Below, piece by piece: positions 1 through 7,589 of a DNA stretch of 19,262 nt. The translations under genes and the position numbers were made by a program. The notes below the pieces were generated by a model. The model worked only from the letters and a program-made list of their open reading frames with translations. It was not told the DNA's origin and ran no database searches. The stretch comes from Prevotella sp. CAG:1092 (GTDB taxonomy: Bacteria; Bacteroidota; Bacteroidia; Bacteroidales; Bacteroidaceae). The stretch spans positions 1 to 19,262 of the forward strand of contig HF994054.1 in the NCBI GenBank assembly GCA_000436915.1, given 5' to 3'. How positions within the stretch are numbered: the stretch's first letter is position 1; each line of letters opens with the position of its first letter.

Positions 1-35
1 TAAATCCGAAACTTTAATAAATATTTTTAATATCA

Positions 36-67
36 CTTGGTTAATCCATAAAATTATACTATCTTTT
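36..67 (+). promoter_or_regulatory. Putative Bacteroidota promoter of the L7/L12-like gene
   Basis: A -33-like CTTG (36-39) lies 20 nt before TATCTTTT (60-67), which matches the Bacteroidota -7 consensus TAnnTTTG except at the last base. The spacing is right and the ATG follows at 108. Both elements have one mismatch, so this is only moderately supported. Confidence 0.4.
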
Positions 68-107
68 CAAACAGAGAATTATTCACTTAAACTAAATACA
101 CTATTTT

Positions 108-503
108 ATGAACTTATTAAACAATGGATTCAGCCGTTTCCTACTCTCAGGATTTGGCACAGATACAGCAGCAGGGAAAGCTCTTGGTATCTCAATTTTT
201 CTTGTTCTTTTTGTATTTATTGTTGCCGTATATGTCATTATCGGCATAGTAAAAATCTGCAGAGGCCCGCAGATACCAAACTTCAAGAATGGTCCTTACG
301 CTGTAAGGATAGATACTGTAGGTAATTCTTCAGACTTGTACAACCAACTGAATAGAATTACAGGCTATCGTCCTGCACTTGCAAAGAAGGTTATCGACAA
401 TGTGCCTACCCTTGCTGCAAAAGGCTTGACAAGACAAGATGCAGAAGACTTCGTGACAATTTTCGAAGCTACAGGAGCAACAGCAAGCGTTGTTGCAATG
501 TAA
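108..503 (+). CDS. Small membrane protein with ribosomal L7/L12 C-terminal-like domain
   Basis: A 131-residue protein. Residues 1-24 are a short polar or amphipathic start, residues about 26-50 form one hydrophobic membrane helix, and residues about 63-131 resemble the C-terminal domain of ribosomal protein L7/L12: a beta strand, then ITGYRPALAKKVIDNVP, then a second helix and GATASVV, in the place of the ribosomal ITGLGLKEAK...VxxxP...GAxVEV pattern. In true L7/L12 this domain contacts translation factors. Here it is tethered to the membrane without the L10-binding N-terminal domain, so it is not the ribosomal stalk protein. The positive cluster after the helix (KICRG) suggests that the domain lies in the cytoplasm. 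The gene stands alone, with a weak promoter before it and a strong terminator after it. Its function is unknown; the fold assignment is from pattern only. Confidence 0.75.
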   Translation: MNLLNNGFSRFLLSGFGTDTAAGKALGISIFLVLFVFIVAVYVIIGIVKICRGPQIPNFKNGPYAVRIDTVGNSSDLYNQLNRITGYRPALAKKVIDNVPTLAAKGLTRQDAEDFVTIFEATGATASVVAM

Positions 504-530
504 AGATAAAAAAATATTGCAAAAGTAAAG

Positions 531-578
531 AATGATTGTAGTTTCGTATGAAAACATACGGAGCTACAATCATTTTTT
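531..578 (+). terminator. Strong intrinsic terminator after the L7/L12-like gene
   Basis: Arms 531-550 and 555-574 pair over 20 positions (two are G-U) around an AAAA loop. The stem runs into a T tract at 573-578. It lies 28 nt after the stop codon and separates this gene from the downstream kinase operon. Confidence 0.9.
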
Positions 579-587
579 ATATATTTA

Positions 588-619
588 TTTGTCATTTTTC
601 ATTTTATTGCATATCTTTG
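588..619 (+). promoter_or_regulatory. Bacteroidota sigma-type promoter for the kinase/exopolysaccharide operon
   Basis: TTTG at 588-591, a 20-nt spacer, then TATCTTTG at 612-619. This is an exact match to the TTTG-N19/21-TAnnTTTG promoter of Bacteroides and Prevotella. Transcription would start near 626, giving a leader of about 74 nt before the ATG at 700. The leader contains a small AAGGC/GCCTT hairpin (658-662 with 671-675). It is the only clear promoter I found in the nine-gene run, so it may drive all of it. Confidence 0.8.
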
Positions 620-699
620 CATTCAAAATATCAAGGTAAACTTAATTCTTAAATAAAAAGGCAAAAAAGAGCCTTCAAATAGATAAATCACTTAACTAA

Positions 700-1773
700 A
701 TGGAATCTGAAAGAACTAATTCTGACCATCTGATAATGCAGATGAGCAACATCAAAGATGTACTCGAGACTGCTGCGATGGGAATATGGCGCATGATCTT
801 AAAAGATGGATGTAAACCCCGCCTAAAAGCTTCAGATGAAATGCTTAAACTCTTGGGCATAGAAAAAGGCCGCCAGATGACAGAGGAAGATCTCTGCGAC
901 TGGTGGTACAAGAGAGTTTATCCAGACGACATCCACATTGCCGAAAGCTATATGAAAACATTGTCTTTGGGACAGCGTAAGGAGGTGACATATCGATGGA
1001 TTCACCCAACACTTGGTGTAAGACACGTGAGATGCGGCGGCATAGGACACAAGGAAGTTGATGGCACTATAGTGATAGAGGGCTATCACTATGATATAAC
1101 GGTGTACATCGAGCAAAAGATGAAAGATTCTTTCATTGCTGACGCTTTGGCTAAAACATATGCATGCTTGTTATATTTGGACTTAGAGAAAGATTGGTAT
1201 ACTTCTTTCTTAGGTTCAAATCCTATCTTTTTGAAATATATTCCAAAGGAGGGACATATTTCGGAAGCCATGAGGATTATACCTGAAAAGATATGTGCGC
1301 CTAACGAATATGAAAATGTGAGCAAGTTTACCGACTTAAGTACGCTAAACGAGCGCATGAAATACCACAACTCTATCTCTATTATCTTTGGAGGAGCATT
1401 TGTGAAATGGATTCGCTTTACACTCATAGTTAGCGACCGCCATAGCGACGGAACAATACACCACATGGTGGCTACGATGAAAGATATTTCGGAACTAAGA
1501 GATAAAGAGCTAAAAAGGGTTGAAGAGCTAAGAGAGAATATCGACGCTAACAAGGCGAAGACTATGATGCTCCAGAATATGACTCACGAGATAAGAACTC
1601 CACTTAACGCAATGTTTGGTTTCTCACAGTTGCTGTGTATGCCAGACACCAACGTTACGGAAGAGCAGAAGGTGGAGTATTTTAAATATAGCAGAAGTTG
1701 GAGTATTTTAAATATATCTATAATAGTTTCAACATGCTGTCGATGCTCGTTGACGATGTTATGGACATTGTAG
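700..1773 (+). CDS. PAS-PAS sensor histidine kinase, N-terminal fragment (frameshifted by a 26-bp duplication)
   Basis: The first 325 or so residues are a normal cytoplasmic sensor kinase with no membrane helix. Residues about 20-140 look like a PAS_3-type domain (YRWIHPTLGVRHVR, then GYHYDIT), residues about 150-270 are a second PAS-like region ending MKDISELRD, then a coiled-coil linker, then the dimerisation/phosphoacceptor helix with MTHEIRTPLN (His296). The frame breaks at the 26-bp tandem duplication (1665-1716). The last 33 or so residues are out-of-frame and end at TAG 1771-1773, so this product lacks the ATPase domain and cannot autophosphorylate. Deleting 26 bases fuses it in frame to the next ORF and gives 505 residues, a usual hybrid-free kinase length. 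It is the first gene after the 588-619 promoter. Confidence 0.85.
   Translation: MESERTNSDHLIMQMSNIKDVLETAAMGIWRMILKDGCKPRLKASDEMLKLLGIEKGRQMTEEDLCDWWYKRVYPDDIHIAESYMKTLSLGQRKEVTYRWIHPTLGVRHVRCGGIGHKEVDGTIVIEGYHYDITVYIEQKMKDSFIADALAKTYACLLYLDLEKDWYTSFLGSNPIFLKYIPKEGHISEAMRIIPEKICAPNEYENVSKFTDLSTLNERMKYHNSISIIFGGAFVKWIRFTLIVSDRHSDGTIHHMVATMKDISELRDKELKRVEELRENIDANKAKTMMLQNMTHEIRTPLNAMFGFSQLLCMPDTNVTEEQKVEYFKYSRSWSILNISIIVSTCCRCSLTMLWTL
1665..1716 (+). repeat. 26-bp tandem duplication inside the histidine kinase gene
   Basis: Positions 1665-1690 and 1691-1716 are adjacent 26-base copies that match at 25 of 26 positions; the eighth base is G in copy 1 and T in copy 2. Because 26 is not a multiple of 3, two copies shift the frame, while one copy (or four) keeps it open. 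With a single copy the protein reads VEYFKYIYNSFNMLSML, which aligns with AYATHIHNSYNMLDMLL in the neighbouring kinase. This shows that the one-copy state is the ancestral, functional one. Confidence 0.95.
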
Positions 1774-2243
1774 ACGCAGAGCATGGCAACTACAGAATAC
1801 AGAAAAGTCCATTTATGGTGAATGATGTTTGCCGCAACGCTATGCAGATGGCAGAAATGCGACTACAGGCTGCGGTTAAGCTATATTTCACTTCGGATGT
1901 GGCAGACGATTACACGCTCAACACCGATGGAAGGCGTATACAACAGGTGCTGGTGAACTTCCTGACAAATGCTTGTAAGCATACTCAGAAGGGAGAAATC
2001 CACTTGCATGTGTCGACATCAGAAAATCCAGGACGACTAACATTCTCGGTAACAGATACAGGCGAGGGTGTAGCTCCTGAAGCAGCAAAAGATATATTCC
2101 TGCGCTATAAGAAGGCACACAACAATATTCAAGGTTCAGGAATTGGATTGCATATCTGCAGTATCATTGCAGAGAAGCTGGGAGCTGAGATAAAGCTCGA
2201 CCAAAGCTATACTAATGGAGCAAGATTCCTATTTATCATTTAA
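1698..2243 (+). CDS. Histidine kinase C-terminal fragment (ATPase domain), continuation of the frameshifted kinase
   Basis: This frame carries the rest of the kinase: the second dimerisation helix (FNMLSMLVDDVMDIV) and a full HATPase_c domain with N box VNFLTNACKH, G1 box VTDTGEG and G2 box GSGIGLHIC. All catalytic motifs are intact, with no stop or other lesion, so the break is recent or reversible. Taken as a separate ORF it could start only at TTG 1698, which the duplication itself creates, or at ATG 1734. Neither has a convincing ribosome-binding site, so independent expression is doubtful. The best reading is the 3' half of a single gene spanning 700-2243. HK2 follows after 54 nt. Confidence 0.85.
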   Translation: MEYFKYIYNSFNMLSMLVDDVMDIVDAEHGNYRIQKSPFMVNDVCRNAMQMAEMRLQAAVKLYFTSDVADDYTLNTDGRRIQQVLVNFLTNACKHTQKGEIHLHVSTSENPGRLTFSVTDTGEGVAPEAAKDIFLRYKKAHNNIQGSGIGLHICSIIAEKLGAEIKLDQSYTNGARFLFII

Positions 2244-2297
2244 TCTTTCATACGAAAGAGAGTAAAAGATAAAAAAGGATAATAAAAAACAAACTAT

Positions 2298-3647
2298 ATG
2301 ACTAGAAACATGTATTGGATATCAGCAGTATGCTTCGCCATAATAATGCTGGTAATATTGGTAAAAGAGAAAAGACGACATAGCAATCCGAGCAAATCGG
2401 ATAGGGCGTTTTTCTTGATGATAAACTTCACACTATTCAACTGTGTGCAGGATGCGGTTTGGGGCTTATGCTACAGCCATATCATAAATAATAGTGCCGT
2501 ATTCTTCGGAGCTTCTGCAGTATTCCATGTGGCATGTGTTGCTAACATGTTCTTCTGGTTGTATTTCATCCTAACATACACGAAATGTAAGGAGCCATAC
2601 TGTTCGATATTATTAGGATTAGACGGCTTGCTGGTGTTGGCAGAGATTGTAATTGTGGCATTAAACTTCTCTGAGCCTTTGCTTTTCGACATTAAGGATG
2701 GTGAATATGTGGTGGGGAAGTATCGACCATTTACAATGGTGTTCCTGGACATTGTTTGTATAACTACGGGATTTTATACTGTTATAAAGATAATACGCAA
2801 CCGTATATACAACAACAGCTACAACCCACGACTTTGGGCTGTGTGTGTAGCATCGCTGGTGCCGATATCCCTAAGTATATTCCAATGGCTTTATCCAGAC
2901 GCACCATTATGTAGCATGGGTGATGCTATGTCGTGCTTGATACTATATATATATGTGGTGTCGTATGAGCGCGAGGGATTGCAGCATAGCAAGGAGCTAT
3001 TCTTGCAGAATATGAGCCACGAAATTCGCACATCGCTGAACTCGGTATATGGTTTTGCTCAGTTGCTGAGTATGCCTAACGGCACATGGAGCGATGAGGA
3101 GCGTAACGCCTACGCCACTCATATCCACAATAGCTACAATATGCTGGACATGTTGCTCAACGACTTGATGGTGTCTACTCGCTATGACACACATAAGTAT
3201 AGCGTAAAAATAAGCACTGTGAATGTGGCGACAGCTATGAAAGAAGCAATAGAGGCTATAGACGTATGCAAGCCTGCGAGTGTAGAGATTAACCTATCGT
3301 CAAACTTGCCAGAAAACTTCACCATACAGAGCGATGGACGAAGAGTGCGACAGGTGGTACAAAACATGCTCACCAATGCTTGCCAATTTATCAATAAAGG
3401 AAAGATAAATATGAAGGTTCGCATCAACGAAGACAAGAAAGTAGAGATTTCGGTTGCAGCAAATGTGCCATACTCACAGGGCAACTCGTTTTTCCATGAT
3501 GTGGAACAAAGTCTGAAAGACCACAAGCAAGGCATAGGACTGCGACTAAGAATATGCCAAAAGATAGCGAAGCTCATAGGTGGCAGGGTACACCGAGATA
3601 TCGGCTATACTGATGGCATAAGATATATGTTTGAACTAAGCGCTTGA
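2298..3647 (+). CDS. 7TM sensor histidine kinase with degenerate ATP-binding site
   Basis: A 449-residue protein. About seven hydrophobic segments fill residues 5-225, giving a membrane-embedded sensor. They are followed by the phosphoacceptor helix MSHEIRTSLN (His241; the usual Pro after Thr is Ser) and a HATPase_c-like region. The N box (NMLTNACQF) and a G2-like GIGLRLRIC are present, but the G1 box that should read DxGxG is replaced by AANVPYS, so the adenine-binding Asp is missing. It is clearly paralogous to the PAS kinase just upstream: FLQNMSHEIRTSLNSVYGFA compares with MLQNMTHEIRTPLNAMFGFS. Inference: it may be a pseudokinase or phosphatase, or be trans-phosphorylated by the PAS kinase in a heterodimer. 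The likely partner is the response regulator at the end of the cluster. Confidence 0.85.
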   Translation: MTRNMYWISAVCFAIIMLVILVKEKRRHSNPSKSDRAFFLMINFTLFNCVQDAVWGLCYSHIINNSAVFFGASAVFHVACVANMFFWLYFILTYTKCKEPYCSILLGLDGLLVLAEIVIVALNFSEPLLFDIKDGEYVVGKYRPFTMVFLDIVCITTGFYTVIKIIRNRIYNNSYNPRLWAVCVASLVPISLSIFQWLYPDAPLCSMGDAMSCLILYIYVVSYEREGLQHSKELFLQNMSHEIRTSLNSVYGFAQLLSMPNGTWSDEERNAYATHIHNSYNMLDMLLNDLMVSTRYDTHKYSVKISTVNVATAMKEAIEAIDVCKPASVEINLSSNLPENFTIQSDGRRVRQVVQNMLTNACQFINKGKINMKVRINEDKKVEISVAANVPYSQGNSFFHDVEQSLKDHKQGIGLRLRICQKIAKLIGGRVHRDIGYTDGIRYMFELSA

Positions 3648-3678
3648 GAAGGGTGAAAAAGTAAAAAGGTAAAAAAAT

Positions 3679-3710
3679 AAAAAAAGATAGAAATAAAAAA
3701 AGATAGAAAT
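3679..3710 (+). repeat. Two 16-bp A-rich direct repeats
   Basis: Two identical adjacent 16-base units (seven A, then GATAGAAAT), at 3679-3694 and 3695-3710, are followed by eight A. They lie in the 94-nt gap between the 7TM kinase and the lipoprotein gene. A slippage-prone tract here could vary spacing or mRNA structure. No terminator or clear promoter was found in this gap. Confidence 0.85.
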
Positions 3711-3741
3711 AAAAAAAAGTGCTTACTATTTAGTTTTGATT

Positions 3742-4890
3742 ATGAAAAAAGTAATGATGTTCCTTATGGCTGCAATGATGTTTGCAGCCTGCTCGTCGGA
3801 CGATATAATCTCTGATGGGCAAACAAAGAACCAGAAGAGTACGGAAGTGTACGCAATGGGTAAGATGCTTGACGGGATAAATGGCACTCGCGCTGGTGGT
3901 TCTGCAGACTATGCGCAAAGTCGTGCTACAGAGGGGGCTAACTATGCAAATGCCTACTTCTTTATCCGCATCGATGGTCGTATACCAAAGACGGTGGGAC
4001 AGTATAATCAACAAGACTATTGGCCATATAACAATGGCTCAGTATTCAATGCTGCAAACTGTGGATTGGTTGATACCAGCTATCCTTATTGGAAGCTATA
4101 CAGCACCAATGGCGCAACCAGCGTACGCGAGTATCTCTACGATTCTACAGGTGAAGCTGTATCGAAGATTATCGACAAGGTACCTTCGTTTAAATCGATG
4201 ATGTCGGTGAACAAGAAGGATATGGCAGATGTTGCTGCCATAGACACCACAAAATTGAAGATTATCTGGTATGTAGCTAAGTATACATATGGAAAATGGC
4301 ATGTCGACGGTGTGCTCACCTTCGACCACGTGAAAGATGTAGAAGATATTCCTGGAGGCAACTATGGCGAACCTTCACTGGAAAACAAAGCCGATGAAAC
4401 TCCAGTTGCAGGACTTAAAAACATAGAGGTGGACATCCACCAGCAGCAACACTCTGACTGGCAGGAAGTGAAGACCTCTGTTCATATTCGCGACCTTGTA
4501 GACAAGGTGATGGTAGAAATACCTTTAGAATATGAAAACATTGCCGAGGCTGACGACTTTGCCATCCGCACCTACGACCTCAAAATAGGTGAAAAGGTGT
4601 TTATAAATGGTTCAGAGTATGTCCTTGACAGCAAGAATCCTGTAAAGGTGACTATTGAACACAGAGCCGACAAGGCTGTGTTTACTATAACATGCACCGA
4701 TGCTAAATATCTCAATGCTTTGCGCAAAGAGTATGGCGATGGTGTGACTGTGGAAATCCATACTTATCCAAAGAATCTAACTACGGAAGAGGTGTGGATG
4801 AAATTGAAGAATTCAAAGGTTAAGGTTTCTCCAGAAACTTACGAGAACCTTGTCTTTAAGGGCGCTACAAGCGCATTCTTCACAGAATAA
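3742..4890 (+). CDS. Unrecognised lipoprotein at the head of the exopolysaccharide genes
   Basis: A 382-residue protein starting at ATG 3742; the upstream in-frame TTG at 3736 would only add two residues before the signal peptide. The N terminus KKVMMFLMAAMMFAAC is a lipoprotein signal with acceptor Cys17. The following SSDD resembles the acidic lipoprotein export signal reported for surface lipoproteins of Bacteroidota, so surface exposure is possible. The mature part looks like two regions: residues about 20-210 (rich in Tyr, Asn and Gly) and about 215-382, with alternating beta-strand patterns. I recognise no family or catalytic motif. The stop is 8 nt before the next start, so it is very probably co-translated with the HEAT-like/glycosyltransferase genes; a role in polymer binding or surface anchoring is a guess from position. 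Confidence 0.7.
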   Translation: MKKVMMFLMAAMMFAACSSDDIISDGQTKNQKSTEVYAMGKMLDGINGTRAGGSADYAQSRATEGANYANAYFFIRIDGRIPKTVGQYNQQDYWPYNNGSVFNAANCGLVDTSYPYWKLYSTNGATSVREYLYDSTGEAVSKIIDKVPSFKSMMSVNKKDMADVAAIDTTKLKIIWYVAKYTYGKWHVDGVLTFDHVKDVEDIPGGNYGEPSLENKADETPVAGLKNIEVDIHQQQHSDWQEVKTSVHIRDLVDKVMVEIPLEYENIAEADDFAIRTYDLKIGEKVFINGSEYVLDSKNPVKVTIEHRADKAVFTITCTDAKYLNALRKEYGDGVTVEIHTYPKNLTTEEVWMKLKNSKVKVSPETYENLVFKGATSAFFTE

Positions 4891-4898
4891 TTTAATTA

Positions 4899-6116
4899 AT
4901 GGTACTAACAACAGGTATAGAATATCCAACAGGGCAAGGTATGGACTTTTATGGATTTGAAGTCTTGGGATTCTACTTAAAGAGATTCCTGCTCTACTAT
5001 TCTGACTATGCATGGAATATCCGTCTGCTTTATGGACTGATATTCGCATGCATAGTCACTATGCTTATTCTATTTGTGTTGTTTATAAGAAAAATCCGAC
5101 AAAGCCGACGTGCAAAAAAAGAGTATAACTCTGCTCGCAAGAACCTTTACGATGGCTTTTATCAGATATTGATTTCTGCCGATAAACCAAGCATAAGGGA
5201 GTTTGAAGTTGCATGCGGCACACCTATAGAAACCATACAATCATATAAAGCCGAGACTTTATCCAGGCTTATTTCGGAAATATGTATGGACTTGAGCCGC
5301 GAGCTTGGTGATATACCAAATGCAGACATCTTGTGTCAGTATACAGGCGTAAAAGCTCTATACGAGAAAAACCTTGCTACATCGAAGAATGTGCTACTGA
5401 CGTTGCAGAATCTTGCAAACATGCATATTCCTGTGTCAGAGGGTTTGTTGGCTATATATATCAATTATTATGATGCCAACATTCGCCACATGGCACGTAT
5501 TTGCTATGTGATATCGTCGAATGCCGAACCATACCAATATTTCCTTGAGGAGTTTAACGATAAGTTGGGACTGTGGCGAATAATGATGCTACACCGCTTA
5601 TTTGCGTGGGCTACTGCCAACGAACGCCAGATGCCTCAATTCCTGGTTCTTGCAAAGAAGGTGAAGAACGAGGAATCGGTGGCTTTCCTTATTCAAGAAA
5701 CAGCATACTGGGGTAACGAAAAGGAGAAGGCTACGCTGCATGAATGGTTCTTGTCGCCTAACTATAAATATCGTACGGCAGCACTGCATGCGGTCGCTAT
5801 ATTGCGTGACACCAATCAGGAGCAAGCAGCGATAGACTCCTACGAACAACAGCCTGAACATATCAGACAAGAGGTGCTAAGGGCTGTGTATGCCATAAAC
5901 TCAGGAAACCACACCGACTTTTTTGTGAATGCTTATCATACATCAACATCGAAGATTACTCGGGAGGTTGCACTGACATGCCTATACACCTATGGTCATG
6001 ACGGCAGACGGACTTTCGAACTGTTGAGAGATGAATATATAAGAGCAAACACAGACCGTACGCTGATGGATCAGATAGATTCTATGGGAGTACTTAATCA
6101 AATGAGAATGCTATAA
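4899..6116 (+). CDS. Membrane-anchored helical-repeat (HEAT-like) protein
   Basis: A 405-residue protein. Residues 1-42 precede one strong membrane helix (about 44-66, LIFACIVTMLILFVLFI), which is followed by a basic stretch (RKIRQSRRAKK). The positive-inside rule therefore puts the long C-terminal part in the cytoplasm. Residues about 75-400 are paired helices of HEAT/armadillo type, for example IRHMARICYVISS, YRTAALHAVAILRD, IRQEVLRAVYAI and ITREVALTCLYTYG. Such solenoids bind other proteins; there is no enzyme motif. The stop is 5 nt before the glycosyltransferase start, so the two products are probably made together and may form an inner-membrane complex, with this protein as scaffold or as a docking site for the response regulator. 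That role is inference. Confidence 0.7.
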   Translation: MVLTTGIEYPTGQGMDFYGFEVLGFYLKRFLLYYSDYAWNIRLLYGLIFACIVTMLILFVLFIRKIRQSRRAKKEYNSARKNLYDGFYQILISADKPSIREFEVACGTPIETIQSYKAETLSRLISEICMDLSRELGDIPNADILCQYTGVKALYEKNLATSKNVLLTLQNLANMHIPVSEGLLAIYINYYDANIRHMARICYVISSNAEPYQYFLEEFNDKLGLWRIMMLHRLFAWATANERQMPQFLVLAKKVKNEESVAFLIQETAYWGNEKEKATLHEWFLSPNYKYRTAALHAVAILRDTNQEQAAIDSYEQQPEHIRQEVLRAVYAINSGNHTDFFVNAYHTSTSKITREVALTCLYTYGHDGRRTFELLRDEYIRANTDRTLMDQIDSMGVLNQMRML

Positions 6117-6121
6117 CCGTT

Positions 6122-7567
6122 ATGTGGTATTTTTTACTATATTTCTTTGGATATGCCATCTTCGCTTATTCGCTATTGCTATTGGCGTCGTATGTGATGT
6201 TGTTGATATTCTCATATCAATACAGCACAGGATGTAAGCAATGGTCGGACGACTATATCCGCCACATGGTACAGAGTTCCCCTTACGTTCCCGGCATTTC
6301 TATTGTTGCACCGGCATATAACGAAGAGAAGACTATCATCGACAATGTGCAATCGCTATTAAGGATGGACTATCCTAACTTTGAGGTTTGTATCGTCAAC
6401 GATGGTAGTAAGGACAAGACTTTGGAACTGCTCATCGACACTTTCGACTTGGTAGAGGTGCCATTCGAATATGTAGAGAAGGTACATTGTGCACCATTCA
6501 AACGACTTTTTAAATCAACAAATCTCAACTATGCTAAGCTTATCGTGGTTGACAAAGTGAATGGTGGAACTAAGGCTGACGCTGTGAATGCAGGACTGAA
6601 TGTTATCGACAACCCTTATTTCATCAATACCGACGTAGACTGTATTTTGTCGAAAGACGCTATGTACCAATGCGTGTTCCCCGTGATTACCGACGAAAGC
6701 ATTATTGCCGTATCAGGAACCATGTCGATGAGTAATGGTTCTACCATCGACAATGGAGAGTTGGTAGACATACGACCATCAAACCGTCCAATACCTTTGT
6801 TCCAGGATTTGGAGTATAAGCGATCATTCCTTGTGGGCAAGATGGGATGGAGTAAGATAAACGCCATGAACAATGTGTCGGGAGGTTATGGTTTGTTCTC
6901 TACTGAGGTGGTTAGAGATGCAGGTGGATATAGTAGCACATCATTTGCCGAGGATATGGATATGCTGACACGAATGATAGCATATTGCTGCGATTTTAAA
7001 CGCAAATATAAAGTTGTTCAGATACCACACAACTGCTGTTGGACTGAGGGTCCATCAAATCTACGAATGCTCTATCGTCAGCGTGTGCGCTGGGGACGAG
7101 GATTGATACAGCTGATGTGGGAACATCGCCGATTAATACTGAATAGAAAATATAAAAGATTGGGACTCATCACGATGGTATACACCTTTCTATTTGAGTT
7201 TATGGCTCCTATCATCGAGATTTCAGGTTTGCTGTTTATGATATACCTCATCTTTAATGGTGGTATAAACTGGGACACATTCTTTGTAACATTCTTTGCG
7301 ATATATACTTTCAGCTTTATGCTCTCTACCTTTGTTGTGTTCTACGATTTCATCTTGGGAACATCATACACCAGCATCAGAAGCTATCTGAAACTGCTGG
7401 TGGCAGCAGCGTTGGAGCCTATAGTATATCATCCGATAATCGTAGTATGCTCTGTTGTAGGATATATTAAGTTCATAACTCGCCAAAAGGCTGTATGGAA
7501 ATCTATGGAGCGTACGGGCATGAAGCGTGCTAACTCTGCAGCAACACCAAAGACTGGAACTGCATAG
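6122..7567 (+). CDS. Processive family 2 glycosyltransferase (PgaC/BcsA-like exopolysaccharide synthase)
   Basis: A 481-residue integral membrane synthase. An N-terminal membrane helix (4-31) precedes a GT-A catalytic domain: ISIVAPAYNEE (59-69), nucleotide-binding Asp94 in VNDGS, the metal-binding DVD (171-173), the catalytic-base region AEDMD (Glu277-Asp278), and QRVRW (320-324), the QxxRW signature of processive enzymes that hold the growing chain. Three or more membrane helices follow (about 345-450), as expected for a polymer-conducting channel. It would polymerise a nucleotide sugar on the cytoplasmic face and pass the chain across the inner membrane. Substrate cannot be read from sequence. 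No separate PgaD- or PilZ-like subunit is visible, and there is no c-di-GMP PilZ domain at its C terminus, so control may differ from cellulose synthase. Confidence 0.9.
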   Translation: MWYFLLYFFGYAIFAYSLLLLASYVMLLIFSYQYSTGCKQWSDDYIRHMVQSSPYVPGISIVAPAYNEEKTIIDNVQSLLRMDYPNFEVCIVNDGSKDKTLELLIDTFDLVEVPFEYVEKVHCAPFKRLFKSTNLNYAKLIVVDKVNGGTKADAVNAGLNVIDNPYFINTDVDCILSKDAMYQCVFPVITDESIIAVSGTMSMSNGSTIDNGELVDIRPSNRPIPLFQDLEYKRSFLVGKMGWSKINAMNNVSGGYGLFSTEVVRDAGGYSSTSFAEDMDMLTRMIAYCCDFKRKYKVVQIPHNCCWTEGPSNLRMLYRQRVRWGRGLIQLMWEHRRLILNRKYKRLGLITMVYTFLFEFMAPIIEISGLLFMIYLIFNGGINWDTFFVTFFAIYTFSFMLSTFVVFYDFILGTSYTSIRSYLKLLVAAALEPIVYHPIIVVCSVVGYIKFITRQKAVWKSMERTGMKRANSAATPKTGTA

Positions 7568-7589
7568 GAAAATAAAAGAAAGACGAAAC

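Noticed and set aside
1665..1773. Programmed ribosomal frameshift joining the two kinase halves
   Set aside because: The extra 26 bases are a near-perfect duplicate of the preceding 26, so a tandem duplication explains the frame change; no slippery heptamer or following hairpin was seen.
2244..2259. Terminator between the two kinase genes
   Set aside because: The stem TCTTTC/GAAAGA is only 6 bp, AT-rich, and has no T run after it, so read-through into the 7TM kinase is expected.
3731..3738. TAGTTTTG as a -7 promoter element for the lipoprotein gene
   Set aside because: It matches TAnnTTTG but ends 3 nt before the ATG, so transcription would start at or inside the start codon, and no -33 TTTG lies at the right distance.
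7527..7589. Upstream GTG start for the TPR protein
   Set aside because: It would add 21 residues before a clear signal peptide and begin inside the glycosyltransferase gene; ATG 7590 fits the exported protein.
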